Shown: one piece after another, positions 38,555 through 48,316 of the stretch
Layout of the letters: each line of letters opens with the position of its first letter
Numbering within the stretch: position 1 is the first letter of the stretch
NCBI RefSeq assembly: GCF_900104095.1
Contig: NZ_FNJO01000003.1
Span: 248,001-312,000, forward strand
Origin: Ralstonia sp. 25mfcol4.1
Lineage (GTDB): Bacteria; Pseudomonadota; Gammaproteobacteria; Burkholderiales; Burkholderiaceae
Direction of reading: 5' to 3'
DNA length: 64,000 bases
The notes under the pieces: generated by a model
Databases searched by the model: none
What the model was told of the DNA's origin: nothing
The model's input: only the letters and a program-made list of their open reading frames with translations
Made by a program: the position numbers and the translations under genes

Positions 38555-39412
38555 ATGTCCGCCCAATTGATCGACGGTAACGCCCTTGCCAAACAAATCC
38601 GTGCCGAAGCCGCCCAGCGCGCCGCCCGCCTGACCGCCGCCGGCCACCAGCCCGGGCTCGCCGTGGTGCTGGTGGGCGAGGATCCCGCCAGCCAGGTCTA
38701 TGTGCGCAACAAGGTCAAGGCCTGCGAGGACAACGGTTTCTACTCGTCGCTGGACCGCTATCCGGCCGACCTGTCCGAAGCCGACCTGCTGGCCCGCATC
38801 GACGCGCTGAACAACGACCCGAAGATCCACGGCATCCTGGTGCAGCTGCCGCTGCCCAAGCATATCGACAGCCACAAGGTGCTCGAAGCCATTGCCCCCG
38901 AAAAGGACGTGGACGGCTTTCACGTGGCCAACGCCGGCGCGCTGATGACCGGCGCCCCGCTGTTCCGCCCGTGCACGCCTTACGGCTGCATGAAGATGCT
39001 GGAATCGATCCAGTACCCGCTGCGCGGCGCCCGTGCCGTGGTGGTGGGCGCCTCGAACATCGTGGGCAAGCCGATGGCGATGCTGCTGCTGCAGGCCGGT
39101 GCAACCGTGACGATCTGCAACAGCAAGACGCGCGACCTGACGGCGCACACCCGTGACGCCGACGTCATCGTGGCCGCCGTGGGCCGCCGCAACATCATCA
39201 CCGCCAACATGGTCAAGCCGGGCGCCGTGGTCATCGACGTGGGCATGAACCGCGACGATGCCGGCAAGCTGTGCGGCGACGTGGACTTTGCCGGCGTGCG
39301 CGAGGTAGCCGGCCACATCACGCCCGTGCCGGGTGGCGTTGGCCCGATGACGATCACGATGCTGCTGATCAACACGCTGGAAGCGGCCGAGCGCCGGGCT
39401 GGCCTGGCCTGA
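38555..39412 (+). CDS. folD: Methylenetetrahydrofolate dehydrogenase / methenyl-THF cyclohydrolase
   Basis: A 285-residue bifunctional enzyme that interconverts methylene- and formyl-tetrahydrofolate with NADP. Family motifs are [25 protein letters not shown] (active-site Tyr and Lys), [57 protein letters not shown] and [25 protein letters not shown] at 38474-38479 may be its -10 box. Normal length. The one-carbon product links to formate handling, but no operon partner is seen. Confidence 0.96.
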   Translation: MSAQLIDGNALAKQIRAEAAQRAARLTAAGHQPGLAVVLVGEDPASQVYVRNKVKACEDNGFYSSLDRYPADLSEADLLARIDALNNDPKIHGILVQLPLPKHIDSHKVLEAIAPEKDVDGFHVANAGALMTGAPLFRPCTPYGCMKMLESIQYPLRGARAVVVGASNIVGKPMAMLLLQAGATVTICNSKTRDLTAHTRDADVIVAAVGRRNIITANMVKPGAVVIDVGMNRDDAGKLCGDVDFAGVREVAGHITPVPGGVGPMTITMLLINTLEAAERRAGLA

Positions 39413-39577
39413 CGAATGATCGGGATGGGTCCCGATGGCGCGCGCGCCGCGCCTCAATCATCCTGATAGCAAAGTCGTACTGGATATTTGGCCCTAAAGG
39501 CCTCATCTTGCACAGGTAATCGTGCCGCCATGCCCGCATGGCATTTTTCGACGGCGGCACGCCAACCGGGAATTGTC

Positions 39578-41683
39578 ATGACTGATACCACCGACCGCGC
39601 CAACAACCCGTTGCTGGACTTCGCGGACCTGCCGCGCTTTGCCGAGATCCGCCCCGAGCACATCGGCCCAGCGCTGGATGTGCTGCTGGCGCAGGCCGAG
39701 GCGGCCGTCGCGCGCGCCGAGGCTCCGGAGACGCCGGCTTCGTGGAAAACCGCCGTCGAGGCACTGGAAACCGCCACCGAACCGCTGGGCCGTGCCTGGG
39801 GCGTGGTGGGCCACCTGAGCGCCGTCGCCGATACGCCCGAGTTGCGCAAGGCTCACTCGGACAACCTGCCGCGCATGACCGAATTCTGGTCGTCGCTGGG
39901 TCAGAGCCTGGCCCTGTACGAGAAATACAAGGCCGTGGCGGCCGGCCCGGAATTCGGCGGGCTGTCGCCGGCCCGCAAGCAACTGCTCGAAAACGAGCTG
40001 CGCGGTTTCCGCCTGGGTGGCGCCGAGCTGCCCGAAGACCAGAAGCCGCGCTTTGCCGAGATCCAGGAGCAGCAGGCCCAGCTGTCGAAGGCATTTTCGG
40101 ATCACGTGCTCGATGCCACGAACGCCTATGCGCTCTACGTCGACGACGAGAAGCGCCTGGCTGGCATCCCGGCCGACGCGCAGGAAGCCGCAAGGCTGGC
40201 CGCCGAAAAGGATGGCAAGCCCGGCTGGAAATTCACGCTGCACTTCCCGTCGTACTTCCCGGTGCTCCAGTACGCCGATGACCGCGCGCTGCGCCAGACC
40301 ATGTACCAGGCCAGCGTCACGCGCGCCTCGGAACTGGGCCCGCAGTACAACAACGGCCAGCCCGACTGGGACAACACGTCGAATATGCGCGAGCAGCTGA
40401 CGCTGCGCCGCGAAGAGGCGCGGATGCTCGGCTACAACAACTACGGCGAAGTCTCGCTGGTGCCGAAAATGGCCGAAACGCCGGCCGACGTGCTGAAGTT
40501 CCTGGACGAACTGGCCGTCCGCGCCCGCCGCTTCGCCGAAGCCGACTGGAAGGAACTGCGCGAGTTCGCGGCCGCCGAACTGGGCCTGGACACGATCGAG
40601 CCGTGGGACGTGGCCTATGCGTCGGAAAAGCTGCGCCAGAAGCGCTATGCGTTCTCCGACGACGAGGTCAAGCAGTACTTCCAGGAGCCGCAGGTGCTGA
40701 AAGGCCTGTTCGGCGTGGTCGAGAAGCTGTTCTCGGTGAAGATCGAGCCGGACACCGCCCAGACCTGGCACAAGGATGTGCGCTTCTTCCGCGTGGTGTC
40801 GCCCCAGGGCGCGCTGCTGGCCCAGTTCTACATCGACCTCTACGCGCGCGAAGGCAAGCGCGGCGGCGCCTGGATGGACGACGCCCGCGGCCGCAAGGAG
40901 CGCGACAACGGCACCGTGCAGACGCCGGTGGCCTACCTGACCTGCAACTTCACGGCGCCCGTGGGTGGCAAGCCGGCGCAGTTCACGCATGACGAGGTCA
41001 TCACGCTGTTCCACGAGTTCGGACACGGCCTGCACCACATGCTCACGCAGGTGGGCGACCTGGGCGTCTCGGGCATCAACGGCGTGGAATGGGATGCCGT
41101 GGAACTGCCGTCGCAGTTCATGGAGAACTTCTGCTGGGAATACGAGGTGCTGTCGACGATGACGGCCCACGTGGATTCCGGCGCCCCGCTGCCGCGCGCG
41201 CTGTTCGACCGCATGCTGGCGGCCAGGAACTTCCAGAACGGCATGATGACGCTGCGCCAGATCGTGCTCTCGTCGTTCGACATGCACCTGCATACCGACT
41301 ACGACCCGCAGGGCGACGTGTCGGTGCTGGAACTGTCGCGCCAGATCAACGACGCGAAGCACGTGGTGCCGCAGTCGCCGCTGTCGCGCTGGCCGAACAC
41401 GTTCAGCCATATCTTCGCGGGCGGCTACGCGGCGGGATACTACAGCTACAAGTGGGCCGAAGTGCTGTCGGCCGACGTGTACGCGGCCTTCGAGGAAGCC
41501 GCCAAGCTGTCGGGCAGCGTGCTGGATGCGGCAACCGGCGCGCGTTACCGGCAGGAGATCCTGTCGGTGGGCGGCAGCCGCCCGGCCATGGAATCGTTCG
41601 TGGCTTTCCGCGGCCGCACCCCGCAGATCGACGCGCTGCTGCGGCACGGCGGGATGGCCGACACGGCGGCAGTGGCGGCCTGA
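39578..41683 (+). CDS. prlC: Oligopeptidase A (M3 metallopeptidase)
   Basis: A 701-residue cytoplasmic zinc peptidase that degrades short peptides, including cleaved signal peptides. The zinc motif HEFGH lies in DEVITLFHEFGHGLHHML, with the third ligand glutamate in the ELPSQFMENFCWE segment. The N-terminal helical part (NPLLDFADLPRFAEIRPEHIGPALD) is typical. The ATG at 39578 (MTDTTDR) gives normal length; an in-frame ATG at 39488 is unsupported. It is followed closely by a small gene and xthA. Confidence 0.94.
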   Translation: MTDTTDRANNPLLDFADLPRFAEIRPEHIGPALDVLLAQAEAAVARAEAPETPASWKTAVEALETATEPLGRAWGVVGHLSAVADTPELRKAHSDNLPRMTEFWSSLGQSLALYEKYKAVAAGPEFGGLSPARKQLLENELRGFRLGGAELPEDQKPRFAEIQEQQAQLSKAFSDHVLDATNAYALYVDDEKRLAGIPADAQEAARLAAEKDGKPGWKFTLHFPSYFPVLQYADDRALRQTMYQASVTRASELGPQYNNGQPDWDNTSNMREQLTLRREEARMLGYNNYGEVSLVPKMAETPADVLKFLDELAVRARRFAEADWKELREFAAAELGLDTIEPWDVAYASEKLRQKRYAFSDDEVKQYFQEPQVLKGLFGVVEKLFSVKIEPDTAQTWHKDVRFFRVVSPQGALLAQFYIDLYAREGKRGGAWMDDARGRKERDNGTVQTPVAYLTCNFTAPVGGKPAQFTHDEVITLFHEFGHGLHHMLTQVGDLGVSGINGVEWDAVELPSQFMENFCWEYEVLSTMTAHVDSGAPLPRALFDRMLAARNFQNGMMTLRQIVLSSFDMHLHTDYDPQGDVSVLELSRQINDAKHVVPQSPLSRWPNTFSHIFAGGYAAGYYSYKWAEVLSADVYAAFEEAAKLSGSVLDAATGARYRQEILSVGGSRPAMESFVAFRGRTPQIDALLRHGGMADTAAVAA

Positions 41684-41713
41684 TCGCGTCGCCCCGACCA
41701 GGCGCCCCGGCTC

Positions 41714-42151
41714 ATGGACATTCCTTTCCCGATCCGCAAGGAATGTCCGCCGGGCGCCTGCGTCTGCAACCGCGAGGCGCTGCTGGAAAATCCGCAGGCC
41801 GACCGGCGCATTCTGCAGCTCACGCAGCAGGAAGAAAAGAAACTCGTAGAACGACTAGAAAACATCGCCACGCTGGCCGAACTGAACCGCATGCAGGAAC
41901 GGATGCACGCGCTGCTGGGCATCACGATCACGATCACGCCCAGCGACAACGTGGTGCGCACCACGCGCGGCTTCCGCATCGAACTGGCCGACCAGCCCGG
42001 CCTGTGCCGCAAGACCCGGCAGGCGATTCCCGCCGCCATCCGGCGCAGCATGGAAGCCCATCCCGACATCGCATTCGAAATCCTCGACCAGCGCGATCTG
42101 CTGGGCGGCAGCCGCAACCTTTTTGGCGAAAGTGCCAACCCCGAAGAATAA
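41714..42151 (+). CDS. Conserved small protein with N-terminal cysteine motif, unknown function
   Basis: A 145-residue soluble protein. It begins MDIPFPIRKECPPGACVCNRE, with three cysteines in CPPGACVC. A helical segment (LTQQEEKKLVERLENIATLAELNRMQERM) and a C-terminal part with ITITITPSDNVVRTTRGF follow. The cysteine cluster could bind a metal. It lies 31 bp after prlC and 7 bp before xthA, so all three are probably cotranscribed. I recognise no domain and assign no function. Confidence 0.82.
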   Translation: MDIPFPIRKECPPGACVCNREALLENPQADRRILQLTQQEEKKLVERLENIATLAELNRMQERMHALLGITITITPSDNVVRTTRGFRIELADQPGLCRKTRQAIPAAIRRSMEAHPDIAFEILDQRDLLGGSRNLFGESANPEE

Positions 42152-42157
42152 CGACAT

Positions 42158-42955
42158 ATGAGAATCGCGAGCTGGAACGTCAATTCCCTGAAGGTCCGTC
42201 TGCCTCAGGTACTGCAATGGCTGGCCGCGCAGGACGCCGCGGGCACCCCTGTCGACGCGCTGTGCCTGCAGGAACTGAAGCTGCCCGACGACAAGTATCC
42301 GCTGGCCGAACTGGAAGCCGCCGGCTTCCACAGCATTTTCACGGGCCAGAAGACGTACAACGGCGTGGCGATCGTGGCGCGCGACGGCGCCATGCCGGCG
42401 CCGACCGACGTGGTGCGCAACATCCCCGGCTATGAAGACGCCCAGCAGCGCGTGGTGGCCGGCACCTACGGCGACGTGCGGCTGATCAGCGCCTATTTCC
42501 CGAATGGCCAGGCGCTGGATTCCGACAAATTCGTCTACAAGCTCGACTGGCTGCGCGCCATGACCGACTGGCTGCGCGCCGAAATGATCAAGTATCCGAA
42601 GCTGGCGCTGCTGGGCGATTTCAACATCGCCCCGGAAGACCGCGACGTGCACGACCCGGCCAAGTGGGAAGGCCAGAACCTGGTGTCGCCGCAGGAACGC
42701 GATGCGTTCAAGGCGCTCGTGGCAATGGGTCTGGTCGATTCATTCCGCATGTTCGAGCAGCCCGAGAAAACGTTCTCGTGGTGGGACTACCGCATGATGG
42801 GCTTCCGCCGCAACGCGGGCCTGCGCATCGACCACATCCTGCTGACGCCGGCGCTGGCCGAACGCTGCACGACCTGCCTGATCGACAAGGAACCGCGCCG
42901 CTGGGACCAGCCGTCGGACCACACCCCGGTCGTGGCCTCGCTCAAGCTCGACTGA
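42158..42955 (+). CDS. xthA: Exodeoxyribonuclease III
   Basis: A 265-residue DNA repair nuclease with AP endonuclease and 3'-5' exonuclease activity. The family order is complete: RIASWNVNSLKVRLPQVLQWL, LCLQELKLPDDKYP (catalytic Glu), YNGVAIVAR, NAYFPNGQ-like LISAYFPNGQ, LLGDFNIAPEDRDVHDP, FSWWDYRMMGFRRNAGLRIDHILLT and SDHTPVVA (catalytic His). It is 7 bp after the small upstream gene and 4 bp before the SulP gene. Confidence 0.95.
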   Translation: MRIASWNVNSLKVRLPQVLQWLAAQDAAGTPVDALCLQELKLPDDKYPLAELEAAGFHSIFTGQKTYNGVAIVARDGAMPAPTDVVRNIPGYEDAQQRVVAGTYGDVRLISAYFPNGQALDSDKFVYKLDWLRAMTDWLRAEMIKYPKLALLGDFNIAPEDRDVHDPAKWEGQNLVSPQERDAFKALVAMGLVDSFRMFEQPEKTFSWWDYRMMGFRRNAGLRIDHILLTPALAERCTTCLIDKEPRRWDQPSDHTPVVASLKLD

Positions 42956-42959
42956 GCCG

Positions 42960-44819
42960 ATGAGCGCCACCGCCCGCGCCAACACCCCGACCCTGCAGCG
43001 CTGGTTTCCGTGGCTGCGACGCGTCACCCCGCTGACGCTGCGCGCGGACGTCATCGCCGGCCTGCTCGGTGCGGTGCTGGTCTTGCCGCAGGGCGTGGCC
43101 TTTGCGACGCTGGCGGGGCTGCCGCCGCAATATGGCATCTACACGGCTGTGATTCCGTGCATTGTGGCGGCGCTGTTCGGGTCGAGCTGGCATGTGATGT
43201 CCGGGCCGACCAATGCCAATTCGCTGGCGCTGTTCGCCATGCTGAGCCCGGTGGCCTTCGCGGGCAGCCCGGACTATATCGCGCTGGCCCTTGCCGTGAC
43301 GATGCTGGTGGGCCTGCTGCAACTGGCGGTCGGCGCGCTGCGGCTGGGCTCGCTCGCCAACTTCATTTCGCCATCGGTATTGCTCGGCTTCACCTGCGGC
43401 GCGGCCACGCTGATTGGCCTTTACGCGCTCAAGGACCTGTTCGGCCTGGCAGTGCCCACGGGCACCAGCGCGTTCGGCGTGGTGCGTTTCCTGTTCGAGA
43501 ACCTCGACACCGTCAATGGCAGCGCGCTGATCGTCGGTGCCGTGACGCTGGTGGTCACCATCGCCCTCAAGCGGGTGTCGCGGCGGCTGCCGTTCATGCT
43601 GCTGGGCCTGCTGGCGGGCTACTGCGTGGCGATGATGCTGAACCATAGCGGCTGGGGCGGCGCCCAGCATGTGAACGTTGTGGGCCCGATTCCGTCGGCC
43701 ATTCCTCCCTTCCATGTGCCCGACATCAACTGGCGCACGGTGCCCGACTTGCTCGGCATCGCCGCCGCGCTGACCATTGTGGCGCTGGGGCAGTCGATCT
43801 CGATCGCCAAGGCCGTGGCGCTGAGGTCCGGGCAGCATGTCGACGCCAATCGCGAGTTCATCGGCCAGGGTCTGTCGAACATCGCCGGCGGGCTGTTTTC
43901 GGGCTATATCTCGTGCGGATCGCTGAACCGCTCGATGCCGAACTTCGAGGCTGGCGCGCAGACGCCGCTGGCCAGCGTTTTTTCGGCCTTGCTGCTCGTG
44001 GTGCTGGTCACCGTCAGCGCCCCGCTGCTGGCCCAGATGCCGCTGGCCGCCATCGCGGCCATGCTGATGCTGGTGGCCTGGGGCCTGTTCGATTTCCAGC
44101 GGATGCGCCGCATCGCACAGCTTTCCCGGACGGAATTCGCCATCGCGGTGGGCACGTTCGCCGCCACACTGGTGATCCGGCTGGAAATGGCCGTATTGCT
44201 AGGTACGATGCTGTCGCTGGTGGCCTATCTCTATCGCACGTCGCGCCCCGCCGTACGCAGCCTGGTGCCCGACGCGGACGACCCGGGCCGGCGCTTCACG
44301 CCGCTGGACGAACTGCGACGCCCGCAGCCCGAATGCCCGCAGTTGAAGCTGCTGCGCATGGAAGGCGCAATCTACTTCGGCGCGGTGCAATACGTGACCG
44401 ATCGCCTGCACTGGCTGCGCACCGTCGATGCCGACCAGAAGCACCTGCTGGCGATGACCAAGAGCATGAACTTTATCGACCTGGCTGGCGCCGAGATGTG
44501 GGAGGCCGAACTGAGCGAACGCCGCGCGGCCGGCGGCGATCTCTACTTCCATCGCCCGCGTACGCAGGTGCTCGAAACGTGGAAGCAGACCGGATTCACC
44601 GCCAAGCTGGGCAACGACCATATCTTCCCGACCAAGCGGCAGGCACTTCACACGATCATCGCGCGGCTATCGCCCGAAATCTGCGCGCAATGCCAGGCGC
44701 GCATTTTCGAGGAATGCGCAGCACGGCCGGGCGGCCCGGCAAGCCAGCCGGAACAGGACGCCACAGTTCAGGCCGCGCCACGGCATGGCACGGCACTGGA
44801 CACGACGCATCCTGCCTGA
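42960..44819 (+). CDS. SulP family anion transporter with STAS domain
   Basis: A 619-residue inner-membrane transporter of the SLC26/SulP family. The N-terminal half has about 10-12 hydrophobic helices with LLGAVLVLPQGVAFATLAGLPPQYGIY, the hallmark SulP signature. QSISIAKAVALRSGQHVDANREFIGQGLSNIAGGLFSGY follows in the later part. A STAS domain is at about residues 455-565 (AIYFGAVQYVTDRLHWL, KSMNFIDLAGAEMWEAEL). A Cys-containing, Gln/Pro-rich tail ends the protein. The anion could be sulfate or bicarbonate and cannot be told. The ATG is 4 bp after the xthA stop, so it shares its transcript. Confidence 0.92.
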   Translation: MSATARANTPTLQRWFPWLRRVTPLTLRADVIAGLLGAVLVLPQGVAFATLAGLPPQYGIYTAVIPCIVAALFGSSWHVMSGPTNANSLALFAMLSPVAFAGSPDYIALALAVTMLVGLLQLAVGALRLGSLANFISPSVLLGFTCGAATLIGLYALKDLFGLAVPTGTSAFGVVRFLFENLDTVNGSALIVGAVTLVVTIALKRVSRRLPFMLLGLLAGYCVAMMLNHSGWGGAQHVNVVGPIPSAIPPFHVPDINWRTVPDLLGIAAALTIVALGQSISIAKAVALRSGQHVDANREFIGQGLSNIAGGLFSGYISCGSLNRSMPNFEAGAQTPLASVFSALLLVVLVTVSAPLLAQMPLAAIAAMLMLVAWGLFDFQRMRRIAQLSRTEFAIAVGTFAATLVIRLEMAVLLGTMLSLVAYLYRTSRPAVRSLVPDADDPGRRFTPLDELRRPQPECPQLKLLRMEGAIYFGAVQYVTDRLHWLRTVDADQKHLLAMTKSMNFIDLAGAEMWEAELSERRAAGGDLYFHRPRTQVLETWKQTGFTAKLGNDHIFPTKRQALHTIIARLSPEICAQCQARIFEECAARPGGPASQPEQDATVQAAPRHGTALDTTHPA

Positions 44820-44967
44820 ATGGCAATGCAGACAACCAGACTTTGAAAAAACTGCTGAGAACTACTCGAAAGGCGCCCTGAACCTTCTGGCGTCTGGCGC
44901 GCCGGCCGGCCTGCGGTGAAGCAGGGCCGAAGCCGGCGGGCGGAGGGTTGCTACCGTCGGCCGGCCT

Positions 44968-45234
44968 TCAGACCGGCGCCACGTGCGCCCGCTTGACCAC
45001 GACCGGCTGGGGGACACCCTGCTCGATCAGTACCACGGCCGCGCGTTCGATCGTGTCACGACCGGCGCGGAACGCCTCTTCCAGCGACAGCACCTGGTCG
45101 GCACTGAACCCTTCCCAGAGTGCTTCGCGTGTTACCACGCATGTCACTTGCTCACCATCGACAAGCGCGTGGAACAGCAAACCCTCGTTGTTGATGTCGT
45201 AGCGGTCTTGCTCCTGGAATTTGATTTCCATCAT
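44968..45234 (-). CDS. DUF1488 family protein
   Basis: An 88-residue soluble protein of the DUF1488 type: KFQEQDRYDINNEGLLFHALVDGEQVTCVVTREALWEGF, then a helical part with DQVLSLEEAFRAGRDTIERAA. Function is unknown in the family. Two adjacent ATG codons (45234 and 45231) follow GGAGGGCTGTG; the first is used here. It lies convergent with the SulP gene and has no partner. Confidence 0.85.
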   Translation of the reverse strand: MMEIKFQEQDRYDINNEGLLFHALVDGEQVTCVVTREALWEGFSADQVLSLEEAFRAGRDTIERAAVVLIEQGVPQPVVVKRAHVAPV

Positions 45235-45597
45235 CACAGCCCTCCATATGCAAGTGGAAAAGAATCCTAACATGGCTTTGCGGAAATCGTCTTCGATCCC
45301 CTGCGCGCCATCAGCAGAATAAGATTCGTCCCAATGACTAGCGGCGGGCACGGCAAGTTCCGTCACTTGTCGAATGTTCTGCATCGGACGCCACCGCAAC
45401 CGCGCAGCATGCCATGCATGTGTGTCAGCGCGATGTGCCGATCGTTCCGCCGATGGTTCAGCCGGTCGTTCGACCGATCGATCCGCTCACGCGGCGGCTT
45501 GCAGCGCGCATGCCTGCGGGCCTCGGAGCGATTTATGCGCGGCACGCATCTAGCGTTTGACAAAGCTGAAAATGCTGCTAGAATCTCGGTCTTCGTC
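45235..45597. other. Intergenic region between the DUF1488 gene and tRNA-Lys
   Basis: No gene was seen. It contains a perfect palindrome CGGTCG-TT-CGACCG (45463-45476) within a stretch of repeated GATCG-like words. The tRNA promoter is at the right end. The DUF1488 promoter should be on the minus strand in the left half but was not clear. Confidence 0.45.
45557..45584 (+). promoter_or_regulatory. Promoter of the first tRNA-Lys gene
   Basis: TTGACA (45557-45562) and TAGAAT (45579-45584) are spaced by 16 bp, ending 13 bases before the tRNA. Confidence 0.8.
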
Positions 45598-45673
45598 GGG
45601 GCGTTAGCTCAGTTGGTAGAGCAGCGGACTCTTAATCCGTAGGTCGAGTGTTCGAGTCACTCACGCCCCACCA
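45598..45673 (+). tRNA. tRNA-Lys (anticodon CTT), first copy
   Basis: A 76-nt cloverleaf with acceptor GGGGCGT/ACGCCCC, D-loop AGCTCAGTTGGTAGAGC, anticodon loop CTCTTAA (CTT), T-arm GTTCGAGTC and encoded CCA. It is identical to the copy at 48317-48392. Confidence 0.97.
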
Positions 45674-45681
45674 GACAAAAG

Positions 45682-45714
45682 AAAGGCCGGAAGCAGCGAT
45701 GCTTCCGGCCTTTT
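45682..45714. terminator. Terminator after the first tRNA-Lys
   Basis: A 13-bp perfect stem AAAGGCCGGAAGC/GCTTCCGGCCTTT with a 6-nt loop is followed by a T-rich tail. It could also serve the opposing deaminase gene. Confidence 0.88.
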
Positions 45715-45789
45715 GCTTTCTGGCGATCCCGCTATGTACGGCCGGACCGCTCATGCGGTCCGATCATCAAAGCTTCCAACGCTGCCGCA

Positions 45790-47172
45790 TCAAACCCTGG
45801 CACTCTCGAACAGCGCGCGCGCCAGCCGGCGATGATCGGCCAGCACGTTCGGCAGATCGACCGTGCGCAACTGGCCATCGCGCACCACCACGCGGCCGTT
45901 GATGATGCTGGTCGACACATTGGCCGGCGTACAGAACACCAGCGCCGCCACCGGGTCGTGGCCCCCGCCGGCAAAGCCGACGGCGGACATGTCGAACGAT
46001 ACGATATCGGCCGACATGCCCGGCACCAGCGCGCCGATATCGTCGCGGTTCAGCACCCGGGCACCGCCGAGCGTGGCAATCTCCAGCGCCTCGCGCGCGC
46101 TCATGGCCGCCGGACCGAAACCCACGCGCTGCAGCAGCATGGCCTGGCGCGCCTCGCCCAGCATGTGCGCGCCGTCGTTCGACGCGCTGCCATCGACACC
46201 CAGCCCAACCGGCACGCCTGCATCGCGCATGTGGCGAATTGGCGCGATGCCCGACGCCAGCCGCATGTTCGAGCACGGGCAATGCGCGACGCCCGTACCG
46301 GTGCGCGCGAACAGCGCCACGCCCTCGTCATCGAGCTTCACGCAGTGCGCGTGCCAGACATCGCGACCCACCCAACCCAGGTCCTCGGCGTATTGCGCCG
46401 GCGTCATGCCGAACTTCTCGCGGGAGTATGCGATGTCGTTGTCGTTCTCGGCCAGGTGCGTGTGCAGCGACACGCCATAGTGGCGCGCCATCGTGGCCGA
46501 TTCGCGCATCAGGTCGCGCGACACCGAGAACGGCGAGCACGGCGCCAGCACCACGCGCAGCATCGCGTGGCGCGAGGCATCGTGGTACTGCTCCACCAGT
46601 CGCTGGCTGTCGCGCAGGATGTCGGCCTCACGCTCGACCACCACGTCGGGCGGCAGGCCGCCCTGGCTGCGCCCCACGCTCATCGAGCCGCGCGCGGCGT
46701 GAAAGCGCATGCCGATCTGCCGCGCCGCATCGATCGAATCGTCGAGCCTGGCGCCGTTCGGATACAGGTACAGGTGGTCGCTGGTGGTCGTGCAGCCGGA
46801 CAGCATCAGCTCTGCCATCGCCGTCTGCGTGGACACGCGGATCATCTCGGGCGTCAGGTGCGACCAGATCATGTACAGGTTGGTCAGCCAGCCAAACAGC
46901 TCGGCGTCCTGCGCGGCCGGCACGGCACGCGTCAGGCTCTGGTACATGTGATGGTGCGTATTGACCAGACCGGGCATCACCACATGGCCGCGCATATTCA
47001 CCACCTCGGCGCTGCCATCGTCGATTTTGCGACGGTAGGTCTCGGGCAGATCGGCGGTGGGACCCACCCATTCGATGGCAGGGCCGTTGGCGACGAGGGC
47101 ACCGTCCGCGATCTCGCGGCGCTGGGCGTCCATGGTGACCAGTACGTCGGCGTGCTGGAGGATCAGGGTCAT
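45790..47172 (-). CDS. 8-oxoguanine deaminase (amidohydrolase)
   Basis: A 460-residue metal-dependent amidohydrolase resembling bacterial 8-oxoguanine deaminases, which convert 8-oxoguanine to urate. The metal motif is HxH at 73-75 (PGLVNTHHHMYQSLTR). Further ligands are in HTHLAEND, WHAHCVKLDDEG and GLGVDGSASNDG. Purine-type features include LAPCSPFSVS and AHCPCSNMRLASGIAP. Related substrates such as other aminopurines or triazines cannot be excluded. It lies between two identical tRNA-Lys genes, beside a LysR regulator on the same strand. Confidence 0.85.
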   Translation of the reverse strand: MTLILQHADVLVTMDAQRREIADGALVANGPAIEWVGPTADLPETYRRKIDDGSAEVVNMRGHVVMPGLVNTHHHMYQSLTRAVPAAQDAELFGWLTNLYMIWSHLTPEMIRVSTQTAMAELMLSGCTTTSDHLYLYPNGARLDDSIDAARQIGMRFHAARGSMSVGRSQGGLPPDVVVEREADILRDSQRLVEQYHDASRHAMLRVVLAPCSPFSVSRDLMRESATMARHYGVSLHTHLAENDNDIAYSREKFGMTPAQYAEDLGWVGRDVWHAHCVKLDDEGVALFARTGTGVAHCPCSNMRLASGIAPIRHMRDAGVPVGLGVDGSASNDGAHMLGEARQAMLLQRVGFGPAAMSAREALEIATLGGARVLNRDDIGALVPGMSADIVSFDMSAVGFAGGGHDPVAALVFCTPANVSTSIINGRVVVRDGQLRTVDLPNVLADHRRLARALFESARV

Positions 47173-47291
47173 GGCAGTCGTGTATCCGGATGAAGTATGC
47201 CCCGGAGTCTACGCACCGCCGGCTAGCACCCCCAAGCGCAGAATTTCGTGCGGGGTGTCCACAAAATGTGGACAGACAGCGATCGAGGCGA

Positions 47292-48191
47292 CTAGCGGAA
47301 CAGGCCGGCCAGGGTCTGGGCCATGGCATCGGCCATCGATCCGGCGGCCGGTGACAGCGGGCTGCGGCCACGCGCCACGAGCCGCAACGTCTGGCGCTGC
47401 AGGCCGCTGTCGCGCAACGGCACGAACACCACTGATCCGCGCGCCCGCTCCTCCATCACATCGAGCGGATTCAGCAGCGCCACGCCGGCGCCCGTGGCCA
47501 CCAGGCGCTGGATCAGCACCACCGAGGTGGATTCCACCACCGGCATCAACTCGATCGACTGGCGGGCAAACGCATCGTCGACCAGTGCGCGGATGGACAG
47601 CGACGGCGCCGGCAGGATCAGCGGGTACCCCGCGCATTCGGCCAGCGTGGCCGACGTTTGCGCGGCCAGCGGATGGCCCGGCGCCACCACGGCACCGATC
47701 GACCAGTCGCGACTGGCCACCACGCGAAACGCCGCCACTTCCGGCAGGTCGTAGCCAAGCCCCAGATCGGCATCGCCCTGTTCCACCGCCGTAACAATGC
47801 CGCTGACCGGCAGGTCGGCCACGCGGACGACGATGCCCGGCTGATGCTGACGAAAGTCATGCACCAGCGACGGCATCAGTGCGCCAGCCAGGCCCGATGT
47901 GGTGGCAACCGTCACCATGCCACGCCGCGCGCCCTTGATCTCGGCCACGCGCGCCTGCAGTGCCGCATGTTCGCGCAGCGTCTGCCGGACATGGGCGAGC
48001 ACGGCCTCGCCCAGCGGCGTCAGATGCAGGCGCTTGTGGATGCGGTCGAACAGCGGCGCGCCAAGCTCGGCTTCCAGTTCAAGGATCTGGCGATTGATTG
48101 CCGTGGGCGCCACGTGAAGGGTTTCCGCCGCGCGCCGGATCGAACCACGGCGAACAACTTCGTCAAGATAGCGGAGGACACGTGCGTGCAT
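47292..48191 (-). CDS. LysR family transcriptional regulator
   Basis: A 299-residue LysR regulator. The N-terminal helix-turn-helix is RVLRYLDEVVRRGSIRRAAETLHVAPTAINRQILELEAELGAPLFDR. The substrate-binding domain follows (VTVATTSGLAGALMPSLV, PVSGIVTAVEQGDADLGLGYDLP, GHPLAAQTSATLAECAGYPLILP). The ATG at 48191 gives the usual length; the ribosome site is weak. The deaminase gene is 119 bp downstream on the same strand. Control of that gene, and so of purine salvage or oxidised-purine disposal, is a reasonable inference. Confidence 0.9.
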   Translation of the reverse strand: MHARVLRYLDEVVRRGSIRRAAETLHVAPTAINRQILELEAELGAPLFDRIHKRLHLTPLGEAVLAHVRQTLREHAALQARVAEIKGARRGMVTVATTSGLAGALMPSLVHDFRQHQPGIVVRVADLPVSGIVTAVEQGDADLGLGYDLPEVAAFRVVASRDWSIGAVVAPGHPLAAQTSATLAECAGYPLILPAPSLSIRALVDDAFARQSIELMPVVESTSVVLIQRLVATGAGVALLNPLDVMEERARGSVVFVPLRDSGLQRQTLRLVARGRSPLSPAAGSMADAMAQTLAGLFR

Positions 48192-48274
48192 GGCGGAAGG
48201 ACGGAAAAGGGTCGGCTCAGGAATCTGCGCATTGTAAGGCGCAGCAATTTCTTCAAAAAACTCTTCGAAGGGGC

Positions 48275-48303
48275 TTGCGCGATACAAAGTCGCTTGCTAC
48301 AAT
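48275..48303 (+). promoter_or_regulatory. Promoter of the second tRNA-Lys gene
   Basis: TTGCGC (48275-48280) and TACAAT (48298-48303) are spaced by 17 bp, ending 13 bases before the tRNA. Confidence 0.72.
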
Positions 48304-48316
48304 CTTTTTCTTCGTT